From Bradyrhizobium vignae (GTDB lineage Bacteria > Pseudomonadota > Alphaproteobacteria > Rhizobiales > Xanthobacteraceae): a DNA stretch of 64,000 nt. The stretch is taken from positions 21,130 to 85,129 of the forward strand of contig NZ_RDQF01000030.1 in the NCBI RefSeq assembly GCF_004114425.1, read 5' to 3'. The position numbers and the translations under genes are program-made. Shown piece after piece: positions 27,501-35,758 of the stretch. Position 1 is the first letter of the stretch, and the number at the start of each line of letters is the position of its first letter. Under the pieces are notes generated by a model, which saw only the letters and a program-made list of their open reading frames with translations, ran no database searches and was not told the DNA's origin.

Positions 27501-29752
27501 TCCCGGTCAAGCTCGAGGGTCTCAATCCGGGCGAGGACGCCAAAATCGTCATCGCCGCGGTCGATGTCGGCATTCTCAATCTCACCAATTACAAGCCGCC
27601 GGCGCCGGATGATTACTATCTCGGCCAGCGCCGTCTGAGCGCCGAGATCCGCGATCTCTACGGGCAGCTCATCGACGGCATGTCGGGCACGCGCGGCCAG
27701 ATCAAGTCCGGCGGCGATGCCGGTGCGGGAGAGCTCCAGGGCTCACCGCCCACGCAGAAGCCGCTCGCGCTCTATTCCGGCATCGTCACGGTCGCTGCCG
27801 ACGGCACTGCGGAAGTGAGCTTCGACATTCCGGAGTTTGCCGGCACCGCGCGCGTGATGGCCGTGGCATGGACCGCGACCAAGCTCGGCCGCGCCAACAC
27901 CGATGTCGTGATCCGCGATCCCGTGGTGCTGACGACGACGCTCCCGCGCTTCCTGCTCAACGGCGACCACGGCACGGTCAATCTGGAGATCGACAATGTT
28001 GAGGGCCAGGCCGGCGACTACGTCATCGACGTGAAGACCGGCGGCCCGGTGAAGATGACCGGCAATCCCGCCACCGCGGTCAGGCTCGCCGCCAAGCAGC
28101 GCAACTCCTTCGCGCTCGCGCTCGATGCGACCGCGGCGGGGCAGGCGACGCTCGACGTCGACATCAAGGGGCCGAATGGCCTGGCGCTGGCGCGGCACTA
28201 CGCGTTCGACGTCAAGGCAGCGACGCAGGTGCTGGCGCGGCGTTCGATCCGCACGCTGGCGAAGGGCGAGAGCCTGACGCTGACCTCGGACATGTTCAGT
28301 GATCTCGTGCCGGGCACCGGCAGCGTCTCGGTCTCGGCGAGCCTGTCGACCGCGCTCGATGCGGCGACGATCCTGAAAGCGCTCGACCGCTATCCCTATG
28401 GCTGCTCGGAACAGATCACCAGCCGGGCCATGCCGCTGCTCTATGTCAACGAGCTCGCGGCCGGCGCGCACCTCGCCATGGACACCGAGGTCGACCAGCG
28501 CATCCGCGACGCCATCGAACGTCTGTTGGCGCGTCAGGGCTCGAACGGCTCGTTTGGACTGTGGTCCGCGGGCGGCGACGATGCCTGGCTCGACGCGTAC
28601 GTGACGGACTTCCTCACCCGGGCCCGCGAAAAGGGCTTTGCGGTGCCTGATGTGCTGTTCAAGAACGCGCTCGATCGGATCCGCAACTCCGTCGTCAACG
28701 CCAACGAGCCGGAAAAGGACGGTGGGCGCGATCTCGCCTACGGCCTCTACGTGCTCGCGCGTAACGGCGCAGCGCCGATCGGCGATCTCCGCTATCTCGC
28801 CGACACCAAGCTCGCCAACCTCGCAACGCCGATTGCGAAGTCGCAGCTTGCGGCGGCGCTCGCTCTGGTCGGCGACCGCAACCGCGCCGAACGGGTCTAT
28901 GGCGCCGCGCTCGACAGCCTCGCGCCAAAGCCCGTGCTCGAGTTCGGCCGCACCGACTATGGCTCGCAGCTTCGCGATGCCGCAGCTTTGGTCTCGCTCG
29001 CCAGCGAAGGCAACGCGCCGAGGACGACGCTAACCCAGGCAGTGTCGCGGGTCGAGACCGCGCGTGGACTCACGCCCTACACCTCTACGCAGGAGAATGC
29101 GTGGCTGGTGCTGGCGGCGCGGGCGCTGGCCAAGGAGAACCTGTCCATCGAGGTGGACGGCCAGCCGGTCAAAACTGCGCTCTATCGCAGCTACAAGGCG
29201 GACGCGCTGAGCGGCAAGCCGCTGAAGATCACCAACACCGGCGACGCACCGGTGCAGGCGGTGGTCTCGGTGTCGGGCTCTCCGGTCACTCCGGAGCCGG
29301 CGGCGTCCAACGGCTTCAAGATCGAGCGCAGCTACTTCACGCTCGACGGCAAGCCCGCCGACGTCAGCAAGGTCAAGCAGAACCAGCGCTTCGCGGTGGT
29401 GCTGAAGATCACCGAGGCCAAGCCCGAATACGGTCACATCATGGTGTCCGACTATCTGCCGGCGGGTCTGGAGATCGACAACCCGAAGCTGGTGTCCTCC
29501 GGCGACAGCGGCACGCTGGACTGGATCGAGGATGGCGAGGAGCCCGAAGACACCGAGTTCCGTGACGACCGCTTCACTGCGGCCGTGGACCGGGCCTCGG
29601 ATTCCAAGTCGGTCTTCACCGTCGCCTACCTCGTGCGCGCGGTCTCGCCCGGCAAATACGTGCTGCCGCAAGCCTATGTCGAGGACATGTACAATCCCTC
29701 GCGCTATGGTCGCACCGGTACGGGCACCGTCGAGGTGCGGGCGGCGAAGTGA
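24548..29752 (+). CDS. yfhM: bacterial alpha-2-macroglobulin (YfhM-type)
   Basis: This 1,734-residue periplasmic protein is a protease trap: an attacking protease cuts a bait region and the protein then binds it covalently through a thioester. The thioester motif C-x-E-Q is intact in YPYGCSEQITSR (start of the C-terminal helical domain). MG-type repeats run through the middle (VYRSSETVYLTALLRDGQGNAV, FMVEDYVPDRIEF), as does the A2M segment FLLNGDHGTVNLEI. It has a signal peptide (MIGLVRAVTICAALALGLNA, cleavage near AQA) but no lipobox, unlike the lipoprotein forms of E. coli YfhM. I chose ATG 24548 because the signal peptide begins there. PBP1C is encoded next, the usual pairing. Confidence 0.95.
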   Translation: MIGLVRAVTICAALALGLNAAQAADKAFKRDDLADSAIKLEAQIKSEAGPVAKTNATLRTDADAAFRRNDYRTGLSVLGQIAATTPDDAGNWLRLAKVIFQIWPKNSSEQTFLLERASTAAYIAYMRAGNPGEEADALAVLGKSLAERKLWRPALDSLRLSLDLREVADVRGQYEKMRDEHGFRLLDYTVDSDSASPRACFQFSEELAKRTDFAPFLALAGQDKPALSAEGKQLCVDGLKHGERYNINLRAGLPSTVKEGLPKSAEFNIYVRDRKPFVRFTSRAYVLPRTGQRGIPVVSVNTPAVNINVFRIGDRNLINTVVDSDFQKTLTKYQLSDLGDERGVKVWSGELSTAMTLNQDVTTAFPVDQALGELQPGVYVMTAAAKSPGSDDDYQLATQWFIVSDLGVSAYSGNDGIHVFVNSLASTDPVGKAEVRLVARNNEILATRKTDDSGHVLFEAGLARGEGGLSPAMLTVTGEKADYAFLSLKTSAFDLSDRGVSGRAVPAGADAFVYAERGVYRSSETVYLTALLRDGQGNAVTGGPMTLVVERPDGVEFRRASLADQGAGGRTLAVPLNSAVPTGTWRVRAFTDPKGSSVGETTFMVEDYVPDRIEFDLSAKDKVIKANAPVELKADGHFLYGAPASGLALEGDMLIAPASERPGFAGYQFGVADEETTSNERTPLENLPEADANGVATFPVTLDKQPTSTRPQEAQIFVRMVETGGRAVERKIVLPVAPAAAQIGIKPLFGDKNVAEGDKAEFDVVFVSPEGKTLRRDGLRYELLKMESRYQWYRQNNYWEYEPVKSTSRVADGDVTIPADNPARISLTPQPGRYRLDVKSNDADGPVTSVQFDVGWYSDGSADTPDLLETSIDKPQYASGDTMTVSVNVRSAGKLTINVLGDRLLTTQTIDVKEGTAQVKLPVGKDWGTGAYVVATLRRPLDAAAQRMPGRAIGLKWFGIDKQTRTLQVKLTPPALIRPNSTLKIPVKLEGLNPGEDAKIVIAAVDVGILNLTNYKPPAPDDYYLGQRRLSAEIRDLYGQLIDGMSGTRGQIKSGGDAGAGELQGSPPTQKPLALYSGIVTVAADGTAEVSFDIPEFAGTARVMAVAWTATKLGRANTDVVIRDPVVLTTTLPRFLLNGDHGTVNLEIDNVEGQAGDYVIDVKTGGPVKMTGNPATAVRLAAKQRNSFALALDATAAGQATLDVDIKGPNGLALARHYAFDVKAATQVLARRSIRTLAKGESLTLTSDMFSDLVPGTGSVSVSASLSTALDAATILKALDRYPYGCSEQITSRAMPLLYVNELAAGAHLAMDTEVDQRIRDAIERLLARQGSNGSFGLWSAGGDDAWLDAYVTDFLTRAREKGFAVPDVLFKNALDRIRNSVVNANEPEKDGGRDLAYGLYVLARNGAAPIGDLRYLADTKLANLATPIAKSQLAAALALVGDRNRAERVYGAALDSLAPKPVLEFGRTDYGSQLRDAAALVSLASEGNAPRTTLTQAVSRVETARGLTPYTSTQENAWLVLAARALAKENLSIEVDGQPVKTALYRSYKADALSGKPLKITNTGDAPVQAVVSVSGSPVTPEPAASNGFKIERSYFTLDGKPADVSKVKQNQRFAVVLKITEAKPEYGHIMVSDYLPAGLEIDNPKLVSSGDSGTLDWIEDGEEPEDTEFRDDRFTAAVDRASDSKSVFTVAYLVRAVSPGKYVLPQAYVEDMYNPSRYGRTGTGTVEVRAAK

Positions 29753-29779
29753 GCCGGGCTCGAATCTGAGTTGAAGTGA

Positions 29780-31975
29780 ATGAGCGCAGCGGAGCCACAT
29801 CATCAGTCGTCATGCCCGGGCTTGACCCGGGCATCCGCGGCCGCACAGGCGGTGGATGACGGCGTGGATGGCCGGGTCAAGCCCGGCCATGACGAGCGGA
29901 GAGCGCAACTCGCCTTTCGCCTCCTCTCCGCCGCCGCTCTCACCCTCATCCTCGCCATCACCGGCTTCGTCGCCTGGGTCTACTCCCTCGGTCCTCTCCC
30001 GCTCGAGGAAGCACGCCAGGTCTCCACCACCATCGTCGACCGCAACGGCAAGCTGCTGCGCGCCTATGCCATGGCGGACGGGCGCTGGCGGTTGCCGGTC
30101 GATGCCAGGACCAACGTCGATCCGACTTATCTCAAGCTGCTGTTCGCCTATGAGGACCAGCGCTTCTATGCCCATGACGGCATCGATCCGTTGGCGCTGG
30201 GGCGCGCGGCGTTGCAGCTCGGGACGCGCGGCCACATCGTCTCGGGCGGCTCGACCATCACCATGCAGCTCGCGCGGCTGATGGAGCCGCGGCGGCAACG
30301 TTCGCTCTACGCAAAACTGCGGCAGATGGTGCGTGCGATCGAAATCGAGCGCGGCATGAGCAAGGAGCAGATCCTCGATCTCTATCTGGCGCTCGCACCC
30401 TATGGCGGCAATCTCGAAGGCATCCGCGCGGCGTCCATCGCCTATCTCGGCAAGGAGCCGAAGCGCCTGTCGCTGGCGGAAGCCGCAATGCTGGTCGCAC
30501 TGCCGCAATCGCCGGAGACGCGCCGGCTCGACCGCTACCCTGATGCGGCGCGCAAGGCGCGCGATCGCGTGCTCGACCGCATGGTCGAGGAGCACGTGAT
30601 CAGTGCCGACGACGCCAAGCAGGCCAAGGCGGTGCCCGTGCCGAAACTGCGCAAGCCGATGCCGATCCTGGCGCCGCACGCCTCCGACACCGCGCTTTCG
30701 ACAGTCAAGGACAAGCCGGTCATCAAGCTGACGCTCGATGCGAACTTGCAGAAGGTACTGGAGCCGCTGGCGCGCGACCGCGCCGTTGCGCTTGGGCCGA
30801 ACATCTCGGTCGGCATCATCGTGGTGGACAATGAGAGCGGCGACGTGCTCGCCCGCGTCGGCTCGGCCGATTATTTCGACGAGAGCCGGGCAGGGCAGGT
30901 CGACATGACCCGCGCCATCCGCTCGCCGGGCTCGACGCTGAAACCCTTCATCTATGGGCTCGCCTTCGAGGATGGCTTCGTCCATCCGGAGAGCCTGATC
31001 GACGATCGGCCGGTCCGCTTCGGCTCCTACGCGCCGGAAAATTTCGACATGACGTTCCAGGGCACGGTGCCGGTGAGGAAGGCGCTGCAATTGTCGCTGA
31101 ACGTGCCCGCCATCGTGCTGCTCGACCGCGTCGGCTCGAGCCGGCTGGCCTCGCGGCTGCGCCAGGCCGGCGGCAATCTGGTTCTGCCCAAGGACGAGAC
31201 GCCAGGGCTCGCCATGGGTCTCGGCGGCGTTGGCGTCACGCTCCAGGACCTCGCCCAGCTCTATGCGGGCTTTGCCCGTCTCGGCACCACCAAGCCACTG
31301 CGGGAGATCATGGCCGACAAGGATGACCGTGAGCCGCTCCGGCTGCTGGATCAGGTCGCGGCCTGGCAGGTCGGCAACGTGCTGCTGGGAACGCCACCGC
31401 CGGAGAACGCCGCCCACAACCGGATCGCGTTCAAGACCGGGACCTCTTACGGCTATCGCGACGCCTGGTCGGTCGGCTTCGACGGCCGTATGACCATCGG
31501 CGTCTGGGTCGGCCGTCCGGACGGCGCGCCGGTTCCCGGGCTGATCGGACGTGTCGCCGCCGCACCCATCCTGTTCGACGCCTTTGCCCGCAGCGGCAAG
31601 ACGCTCGCGCCGTTGCCGAAGGCTCCTCGGGGAACCCTGGTGGCCGGCAACGCCAAGCTGCCGCTGCCCCTGAAGCGGTTCCGCCCGGTCGGGGAACTGG
31701 TGCGCAACGGAGGCGAGCAGGCGCTGCACATTCAGTTTCCGCTCAACGGCTCGCGGATCGACGTCGATCGATCGGGGGGCCGGGAAAGCGCAGCCATGCC
31801 GGTCAAAGTCGCCGGCGGCGTGCTGCCCATGACCGTCATGGTTAACGGCACTGCGCTTGGCGAGATTGACGGCCGCCGTCAGCGGCTGATCGATCCGCCC
31901 GGTCCGGGCTTTGCCCGGCTCACCGTGATCGACGCCACGGGCGCCGCGGACACAGTCGTCATTCGAATTCAATGA
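29780..31975 (+). CDS. pbpC: penicillin-binding protein 1C
   Basis: This 731-residue bifunctional peptidoglycan synthase carries glycosyltransferase 51 and transpeptidase domains. After one membrane anchor (LLSAAALTLILAITGFVAWVY) the GT51 motifs appear: EDQRFYAHDGID (catalytic Glu), GGSTITMQLARLM and LDLYLALAPYGGNLEG. The transpeptidase triad is intact: STLK, SLN and KTGTS. A C-terminal BiPBP_C-like domain ends the protein. It lies 27 bases after yfhM; the two are thought to repair wall damage after protease or phage attack. The start is uncertain: residues about 10-38 are encoded by a palindromic intergenic repeat, and GTG codons at residues 25 and 29 are alternatives. Confidence 0.94.
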   Translation: MSAAEPHHQSSCPGLTRASAAAQAVDDGVDGRVKPGHDERRAQLAFRLLSAAALTLILAITGFVAWVYSLGPLPLEEARQVSTTIVDRNGKLLRAYAMADGRWRLPVDARTNVDPTYLKLLFAYEDQRFYAHDGIDPLALGRAALQLGTRGHIVSGGSTITMQLARLMEPRRQRSLYAKLRQMVRAIEIERGMSKEQILDLYLALAPYGGNLEGIRAASIAYLGKEPKRLSLAEAAMLVALPQSPETRRLDRYPDAARKARDRVLDRMVEEHVISADDAKQAKAVPVPKLRKPMPILAPHASDTALSTVKDKPVIKLTLDANLQKVLEPLARDRAVALGPNISVGIIVVDNESGDVLARVGSADYFDESRAGQVDMTRAIRSPGSTLKPFIYGLAFEDGFVHPESLIDDRPVRFGSYAPENFDMTFQGTVPVRKALQLSLNVPAIVLLDRVGSSRLASRLRQAGGNLVLPKDETPGLAMGLGGVGVTLQDLAQLYAGFARLGTTKPLREIMADKDDREPLRLLDQVAAWQVGNVLLGTPPPENAAHNRIAFKTGTSYGYRDAWSVGFDGRMTIGVWVGRPDGAPVPGLIGRVAAAPILFDAFARSGKTLAPLPKAPRGTLVAGNAKLPLPLKRFRPVGELVRNGGEQALHIQFPLNGSRIDVDRSGGRESAAMPVKVAGGVLPMTVMVNGTALGEIDGRRQRLIDPPGPGFARLTVIDATGAADTVVIRIQ
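29808..29894. repeat. palindromic repeat (cgtcatg.ccgggcttgaccc type) inside the start of pbpC
   Basis: Two 29-base arms (29808-29836 and 29866-29894) are reverse complements at 27 of 29 positions. Each arm is itself a small hairpin (left GCCCGGG/CCCGGGC, right GGCCGGG/CCCGGCC), and the two mismatches fall at paired sites that keep each small hairpin intact. This is a BIME-like element of the kind repeated across Bradyrhizobium genomes. Here it lies within the pbpC reading frame or between yfhM and a later pbpC start. Confidence 0.85.
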
Positions 31976-32025
31976 CCCTTCCTTAAGCGGTTGTGGCGAT
32001 GGCGGTTTCAGCGTAAGCGGAACCA

Positions 32026-33768
32026 ATGGCCGAGACCTACCCAAGCCCCCGTTTTGGAGCCCCGCGCGAGTCGAAATCGCCCGCAAATCCGGGCAGCGGG
32101 CTCGTGCGCATGCTCGACATCGTCACGGCCAGCCATGCGCGCGCGGTCGGCTTCCTGGTGCTCTGCGCGCTGCTGCTGTTCCTGCCCGGCTTCTTCACCA
32201 TCCCGCCGATCGATCGCGACGAAGCGCGCTTCGCCCAGGCCACCAAGCAGATGGTCGAGAGCGGCGACTATGTCGATATCCGCTTCCAGGAGGACGTCCG
32301 CTACAAGAAGCCGGTCGGCATCTACTGGTTGCAATCGGCGACCGTCGAAGCCGCGTCGATGCTCAAGCTGCCGAAGGCCGAATTGCGCATCTGGGTCTAC
32401 CGGCTGCCCTCCCTGATGGGTGCGATCGGCGCCGTTCTCATGACCTATTGGGCCGCCCTCGGCTTCGTCACGCGACGCGCCGCGGTGCTGGCGGCGCTGA
32501 TGATGTGCGCGTCCGTGCTGCTCGGCGTCGAAGCTCGCCTCGCCAAGACCGATGCCATGCTGCTGTTCTGCGTCGTCGCCGCGATGGGCGCGATGGCGCG
32601 GGCCTATTTGTCCTGGCAGCGCGCCGAGGACGAGACGCATCCGCCCTGGAGCTGGCCCGCGATCTTCTGGAGCGCGCTCGCGGTCGGCATCCTGATAAAA
32701 GGTCCGCTGATCCTGATGTTCGCGGGCCTCACCATCGTCGCGCTTGCGATCCAGGACCGCGACGCCTCCTGGCTGTGGAAGCTGCGCCCGCTCTGGGGCC
32801 TGATGTGGATGCTGGTGCTGGTGCTGCCCTGGTTCGTCGCGATCTTCTGGCGCGCGGGCGATGCCTTCTTCGCCGATTCCGTCGGTGGCGACATGCTGAG
32901 CAAGTTAGGGGCCCAGGAATCCCACGGTGCGCCGCCGGGACTCTACCTGGCGCTGTTCTGGATCACGTTCTGGCCGGGCGCGCCGCTTGCCGCGATGGCG
33001 GCGCCGGCGGTGTGGCGGGCGCGGCGTGAGCCCGGCGCGCAGTTTCTGCTGGCCTGGCTGATCCCGTCCTGGATCGTATTCGAGGCGGTGTTGACCAAGC
33101 TGCCGCATTACGTGCTGCCGCTGTATCCGGCGATCGCGATCCTTACCGCAGGCGCATTGGAGCGGCGCGTGCTGTCACGCTCCTGGCTGACGCGCGGTTC
33201 GGCGTGGTGGTTCGCGATCCCCGCCGCCGCCTCGATCATCGCGGTCGTGGGCGCGGTGATGCTGACGCGGCAGCCGGCCTTCGTGGCCTGGCCGTTCATC
33301 GCGGCCGCGCTGATTTTCGGCCTGTTCGCCTGGTGGCTCTACGACAACAATCGCGCCGAGCGCTCGCTGCTCAACGCGCTGGTCGCAGCCCTGATGCTGG
33401 CGGTGACGGTCTACGGCATCGTGCTGCCGTCACTGACGCCGCTGTTTCCGAGCATCGAGATCGCGCGCGCGCTTCGCAATGTCACCTGCGTCGGACCGAA
33501 GGCGGCTGCGGCTGGTTATCACGAGCCGAGCCTTGTCTTTCTGGTGGGCACTCAGACCTTGCTCACGGATGGCTCTGGTGCGGCGGACTTCCTGCGGCAG
33601 GGGAACTGCCGCTTCGCGCTGATCGAGCAGCGCTCGGAGCGCAGCTTCGTGCAGCGCGCCGAGGCGATCGGGCTGCGCTACAAGGTCGGCGCGCGCATCG
33701 ACGGCTATAATTTCTCGCAAGGGCGCGCGATCTCGATTTCGATCTTCCGGTCGGAAGGCACCCAATAG
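32026..33768 (+). CDS. ArnT-like glycosyltransferase, family 39
   Basis: This 580-residue inner-membrane enzyme would transfer a sugar from a polyprenyl-phosphate donor to a lipid (or protein) on the periplasmic face. After a polar N-terminus (about 1-40) comes the first membrane segment and the GT39/83 motif IPPIDRDEARFAQATKQM, with the catalytic Asp-Glu pair in the first periplasmic loop, and then about ten more hydrophobic segments. A soluble C-terminal domain of about 90 residues follows. It begins an operon with a PAP2 phosphatase (starts 1 base later), a GT2 and a LAB_N protein. That company indicates lipid A or related surface-lipid glycosylation; the sugar is not determined by sequence. 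Confidence 0.9.
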   Translation: MAETYPSPRFGAPRESKSPANPGSGLVRMLDIVTASHARAVGFLVLCALLLFLPGFFTIPPIDRDEARFAQATKQMVESGDYVDIRFQEDVRYKKPVGIYWLQSATVEAASMLKLPKAELRIWVYRLPSLMGAIGAVLMTYWAALGFVTRRAAVLAALMMCASVLLGVEARLAKTDAMLLFCVVAAMGAMARAYLSWQRAEDETHPPWSWPAIFWSALAVGILIKGPLILMFAGLTIVALAIQDRDASWLWKLRPLWGLMWMLVLVLPWFVAIFWRAGDAFFADSVGGDMLSKLGAQESHGAPPGLYLALFWITFWPGAPLAAMAAPAVWRARREPGAQFLLAWLIPSWIVFEAVLTKLPHYVLPLYPAIAILTAGALERRVLSRSWLTRGSAWWFAIPAAASIIAVVGAVMLTRQPAFVAWPFIAAALIFGLFAWWLYDNNRAERSLLNALVAALMLAVTVYGIVLPSLTPLFPSIEIARALRNVTCVGPKAAAAGYHEPSLVFLVGTQTLLTDGSGAADFLRQGNCRFALIEQRSERSFVQRAEAIGLRYKVGARIDGYNFSQGRAISISIFRSEGTQ

Positions 33769-33769
33769 G

Positions 33770-34615
33770 ATGAGCGTCCCGACCGACACTGCGCCGCGTG
33801 GCGGCTATCCCGCGCAGTTGCTCGCCGTGTCCTGGCGCGCCCTGGTGCAGCTCGTCCGCTCGCCATCGCATTCGCGCCGGGCCGAGGCCGCCCGTAGACT
33901 GGCACGGCACTCGCTCTGGCTCAGCGCAGCGGGCGCAGCGCTGGTCATCGTGCTGATGGTCGGGTTTGATCAGACCGAGATCCTGCTGATGCCGCCGCGC
34001 GGCACACCCAGCCTGTGGCCGATCCGCATCCTCACCGATTTCGGCAAGGACGAGTATGTGCTCTCCGTGCTGGGGGCTGCGCTGGTGGCGCTGACTTTTG
34101 TCGCGGCCGGAATGCACGGAAGCCGCCGCGCGCTGCTGCTCGGCTTCGGCACGCGGCTGCAATTCATGTTTCTGTCGGTTGCCGTGTCGGCGTTCGTCGC
34201 TGAGATCCTGAAATATCTCATCGGCCGCGGACGTCCATTTGTCGGCGGCCAGGCCAATCCATTCAACTTCATACCGTTCGAGGGGACGGGCGCCTACGCC
34301 AGCTTGCCGTCAGGCCATACCGTGGCAGCCTTCGCCCTGGCGTTTGCCGTGTCGGCATTGTGGCCGCGCCTGCGCCTGTTCATGTTCACTTACGCAATCG
34401 TGATCCTGCTGACGCGCCTGGTGCTGCTCGCGCATCACCCGAGCGACGTCGTGGCTGGCGCCCTGGTCGGCATGGTCGGGGCCATGGCCGTCCGTTACTG
34501 GTTTGCGGCCCGAAGGCTCGGCTTTGCCATCCGCGCCGACGGCACCATCGTGCCGCTTTCAGGGACGGTTTCGGACCGCCTCAAAAGGGTTGCCCGCGGG
34601 GCATCCGCCCCATAA
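33770..34615 (+). CDS. PAP2-family membrane phosphatase
   Basis: This 281-residue protein has about six hydrophobic segments and the three phosphatase signature motifs: KYLIGRGRP, PSGHT, and R-x5-H-x3-D in RLVLLAHHPSD. PAP2 enzymes of this size include lipid A 1- and 4'-phosphatases (LpxE/LpxF) and undecaprenyl-diphosphate phosphatases. Given its place between GT39 and GT2 genes, removal of a phosphate from lipid A before sugar addition, or recycling of the polyprenyl carrier, is likely. It starts 1 base after the GT39 stop. Confidence 0.9.
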   Translation: MSVPTDTAPRGGYPAQLLAVSWRALVQLVRSPSHSRRAEAARRLARHSLWLSAAGAALVIVLMVGFDQTEILLMPPRGTPSLWPIRILTDFGKDEYVLSVLGAALVALTFVAAGMHGSRRALLLGFGTRLQFMFLSVAVSAFVAEILKYLIGRGRPFVGGQANPFNFIPFEGTGAYASLPSGHTVAAFALAFAVSALWPRLRLFMFTYAIVILLTRLVLLAHHPSDVVAGALVGMVGAMAVRYWFAARRLGFAIRADGTIVPLSGTVSDRLKRVARGASAP

Positions 34616-34677
34616 AAGCGGCTGCCTGCCGGGACGCCGGTTCCCTGGGCGGGTCAATTCCAACCACGAGCCTCGAT

Positions 34678-35415
34678 TTGTCGACGTCCCAGCCTTCGGT
34701 TTCAATCGTCGTTCCCGTGCGCAACGAAGCCGACAACATCGCGCCTTTGATCGAGGAGATCACGGCGGCGCTCGATGGCCGCTGGGCCTATGAGATCATC
34801 TACGTCAACGACGGCTCAACCGACGCGACCGGTGAGCGGCTTGCCGCCATCATGAAGCAGCGGAGCAATCTGCGTCAGCTCCGCCATGCGAGGTCAGGCG
34901 GCCAATCCGCAGCCGTGCGCAGCGGCGTACGCGCGGCGCGCGGGGAAATCGTGGCGACGCTCGACGGCGACGGCCAGAACAATCCGGCCTTCCTGCCGGA
35001 CCTGATCGCGGCGGTCGAGAAGGGGGCAGGACGCGTCGGTCTCGCTGCCGGCCAACGCGTCGGGCGCAAGGACACCGGCTTCAAGAAATTCCAGTCGCGC
35101 GTGGCGAACGGCGTTCGCAATGGCATCCTGAAGGACGGCACGCGCGACACCGGCTGCGGACTGAAGGCGTTCCGGCGCGACGTCTTCCTGATGCTGCCGT
35201 ATTTCGACGGGCTGCATCGCTTCCTGCCGGCGCTGGTCCGCCGCGAAGGCTACGACATTGCCTATGTCGACGTGATCGACCGGCCGCGGCATTCGGGTGT
35301 ATCGAACTACGGCTTCTTCGACCGGCTGTGGATCGGCATCATGGATCTCGCCGGCGTGTGGTGGCTGATCCGCCGCAAGAAGCCGACGCCTGAGGTGACC
35401 GAGGTGAATGCATGA
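34678..35415 (+). CDS. glycosyltransferase family 2 (polyprenyl-phosphate sugar synthase-like)
   Basis: This 245-residue GT2 enzyme resembles dolichyl-phosphate-mannose synthases and would load a sugar onto a polyprenyl phosphate for the GT39 enzyme. It shows SIVVPVRNEADNIAPLIEEI, YVNDGSTDAT, the D-x-D in DGDGQNNPAF, DTGCGLKAFRR and the late GLHRFLPALV. A single hydrophobic stretch ends it (RLWIGIMDLAGVWWLI). The start is inferred as TTG 34678, because the conserved part begins just after it and no ATG fits in frame. Its stop overlaps the next gene's ATG. Confidence 0.88.
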   Translation: MSTSQPSVSIVVPVRNEADNIAPLIEEITAALDGRWAYEIIYVNDGSTDATGERLAAIMKQRSNLRQLRHARSGGQSAAVRSGVRAARGEIVATLDGDGQNNPAFLPDLIAAVEKGAGRVGLAAGQRVGRKDTGFKKFQSRVANGVRNGILKDGTRDTGCGLKAFRRDVFLMLPYFDGLHRFLPALVRREGYDIAYVDVIDRPRHSGVSNYGFFDRLWIGIMDLAGVWWLIRRKKPTPEVTEVNA

Positions 35416-35750
35416 TCATCCAATACGGTCAGGCGCTGAGCAATTATCTGTACGACGTCTTCATCGCCAAGTTCGACTTCTGGCTGGCGTTCGGCCTGGT
35501 TGCCCAGCTGTTCTTTACCGCGCGCTTCCTCGTGCAATGGATCGCGAGCGAGCGCGCCGGCAACAGCGTGGTGCCGATGGCATTCTGGTTCTGCTCGATG
35601 GGCGGCGGGCTGATGACGCTGGTCTACGGCGTCGTGAAGCGCGAGCCCGTGATCATCCTCGGACAGGCGCTCGCGACCATCATCTATGTCCGCAACATCA
35701 TGCTGATCGTCAAGAACCGCGGCACCGCCTCGAAGACACTGGACCGCTGA
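35412..35750 (+). CDS. lipid-A-disaccharide synthase N-terminal domain (LAB_N) membrane protein
   Basis: This 112-residue protein has three hydrophobic segments and the LAB_N domain signature: FWLAFGLVAQLFFTARFLVQWIASE, then VVPMAFWFCSMGGGLMTL and YVRNIMLI. LAB_N is the N-terminal membrane domain of some LpxB proteins and also occurs alone next to lipid-A-modifying glycosyltransferases, where it probably acts as a partner or flippase-like subunit. The ATG overlaps the GT2 stop (ATGA), so it is translationally coupled. Confidence 0.9.
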   Translation: MIIQYGQALSNYLYDVFIAKFDFWLAFGLVAQLFFTARFLVQWIASERAGNSVVPMAFWFCSMGGGLMTLVYGVVKREPVIILGQALATIIYVRNIMLIVKNRGTASKTLDR

Positions 35751-35758
35751 TCAAAGGG

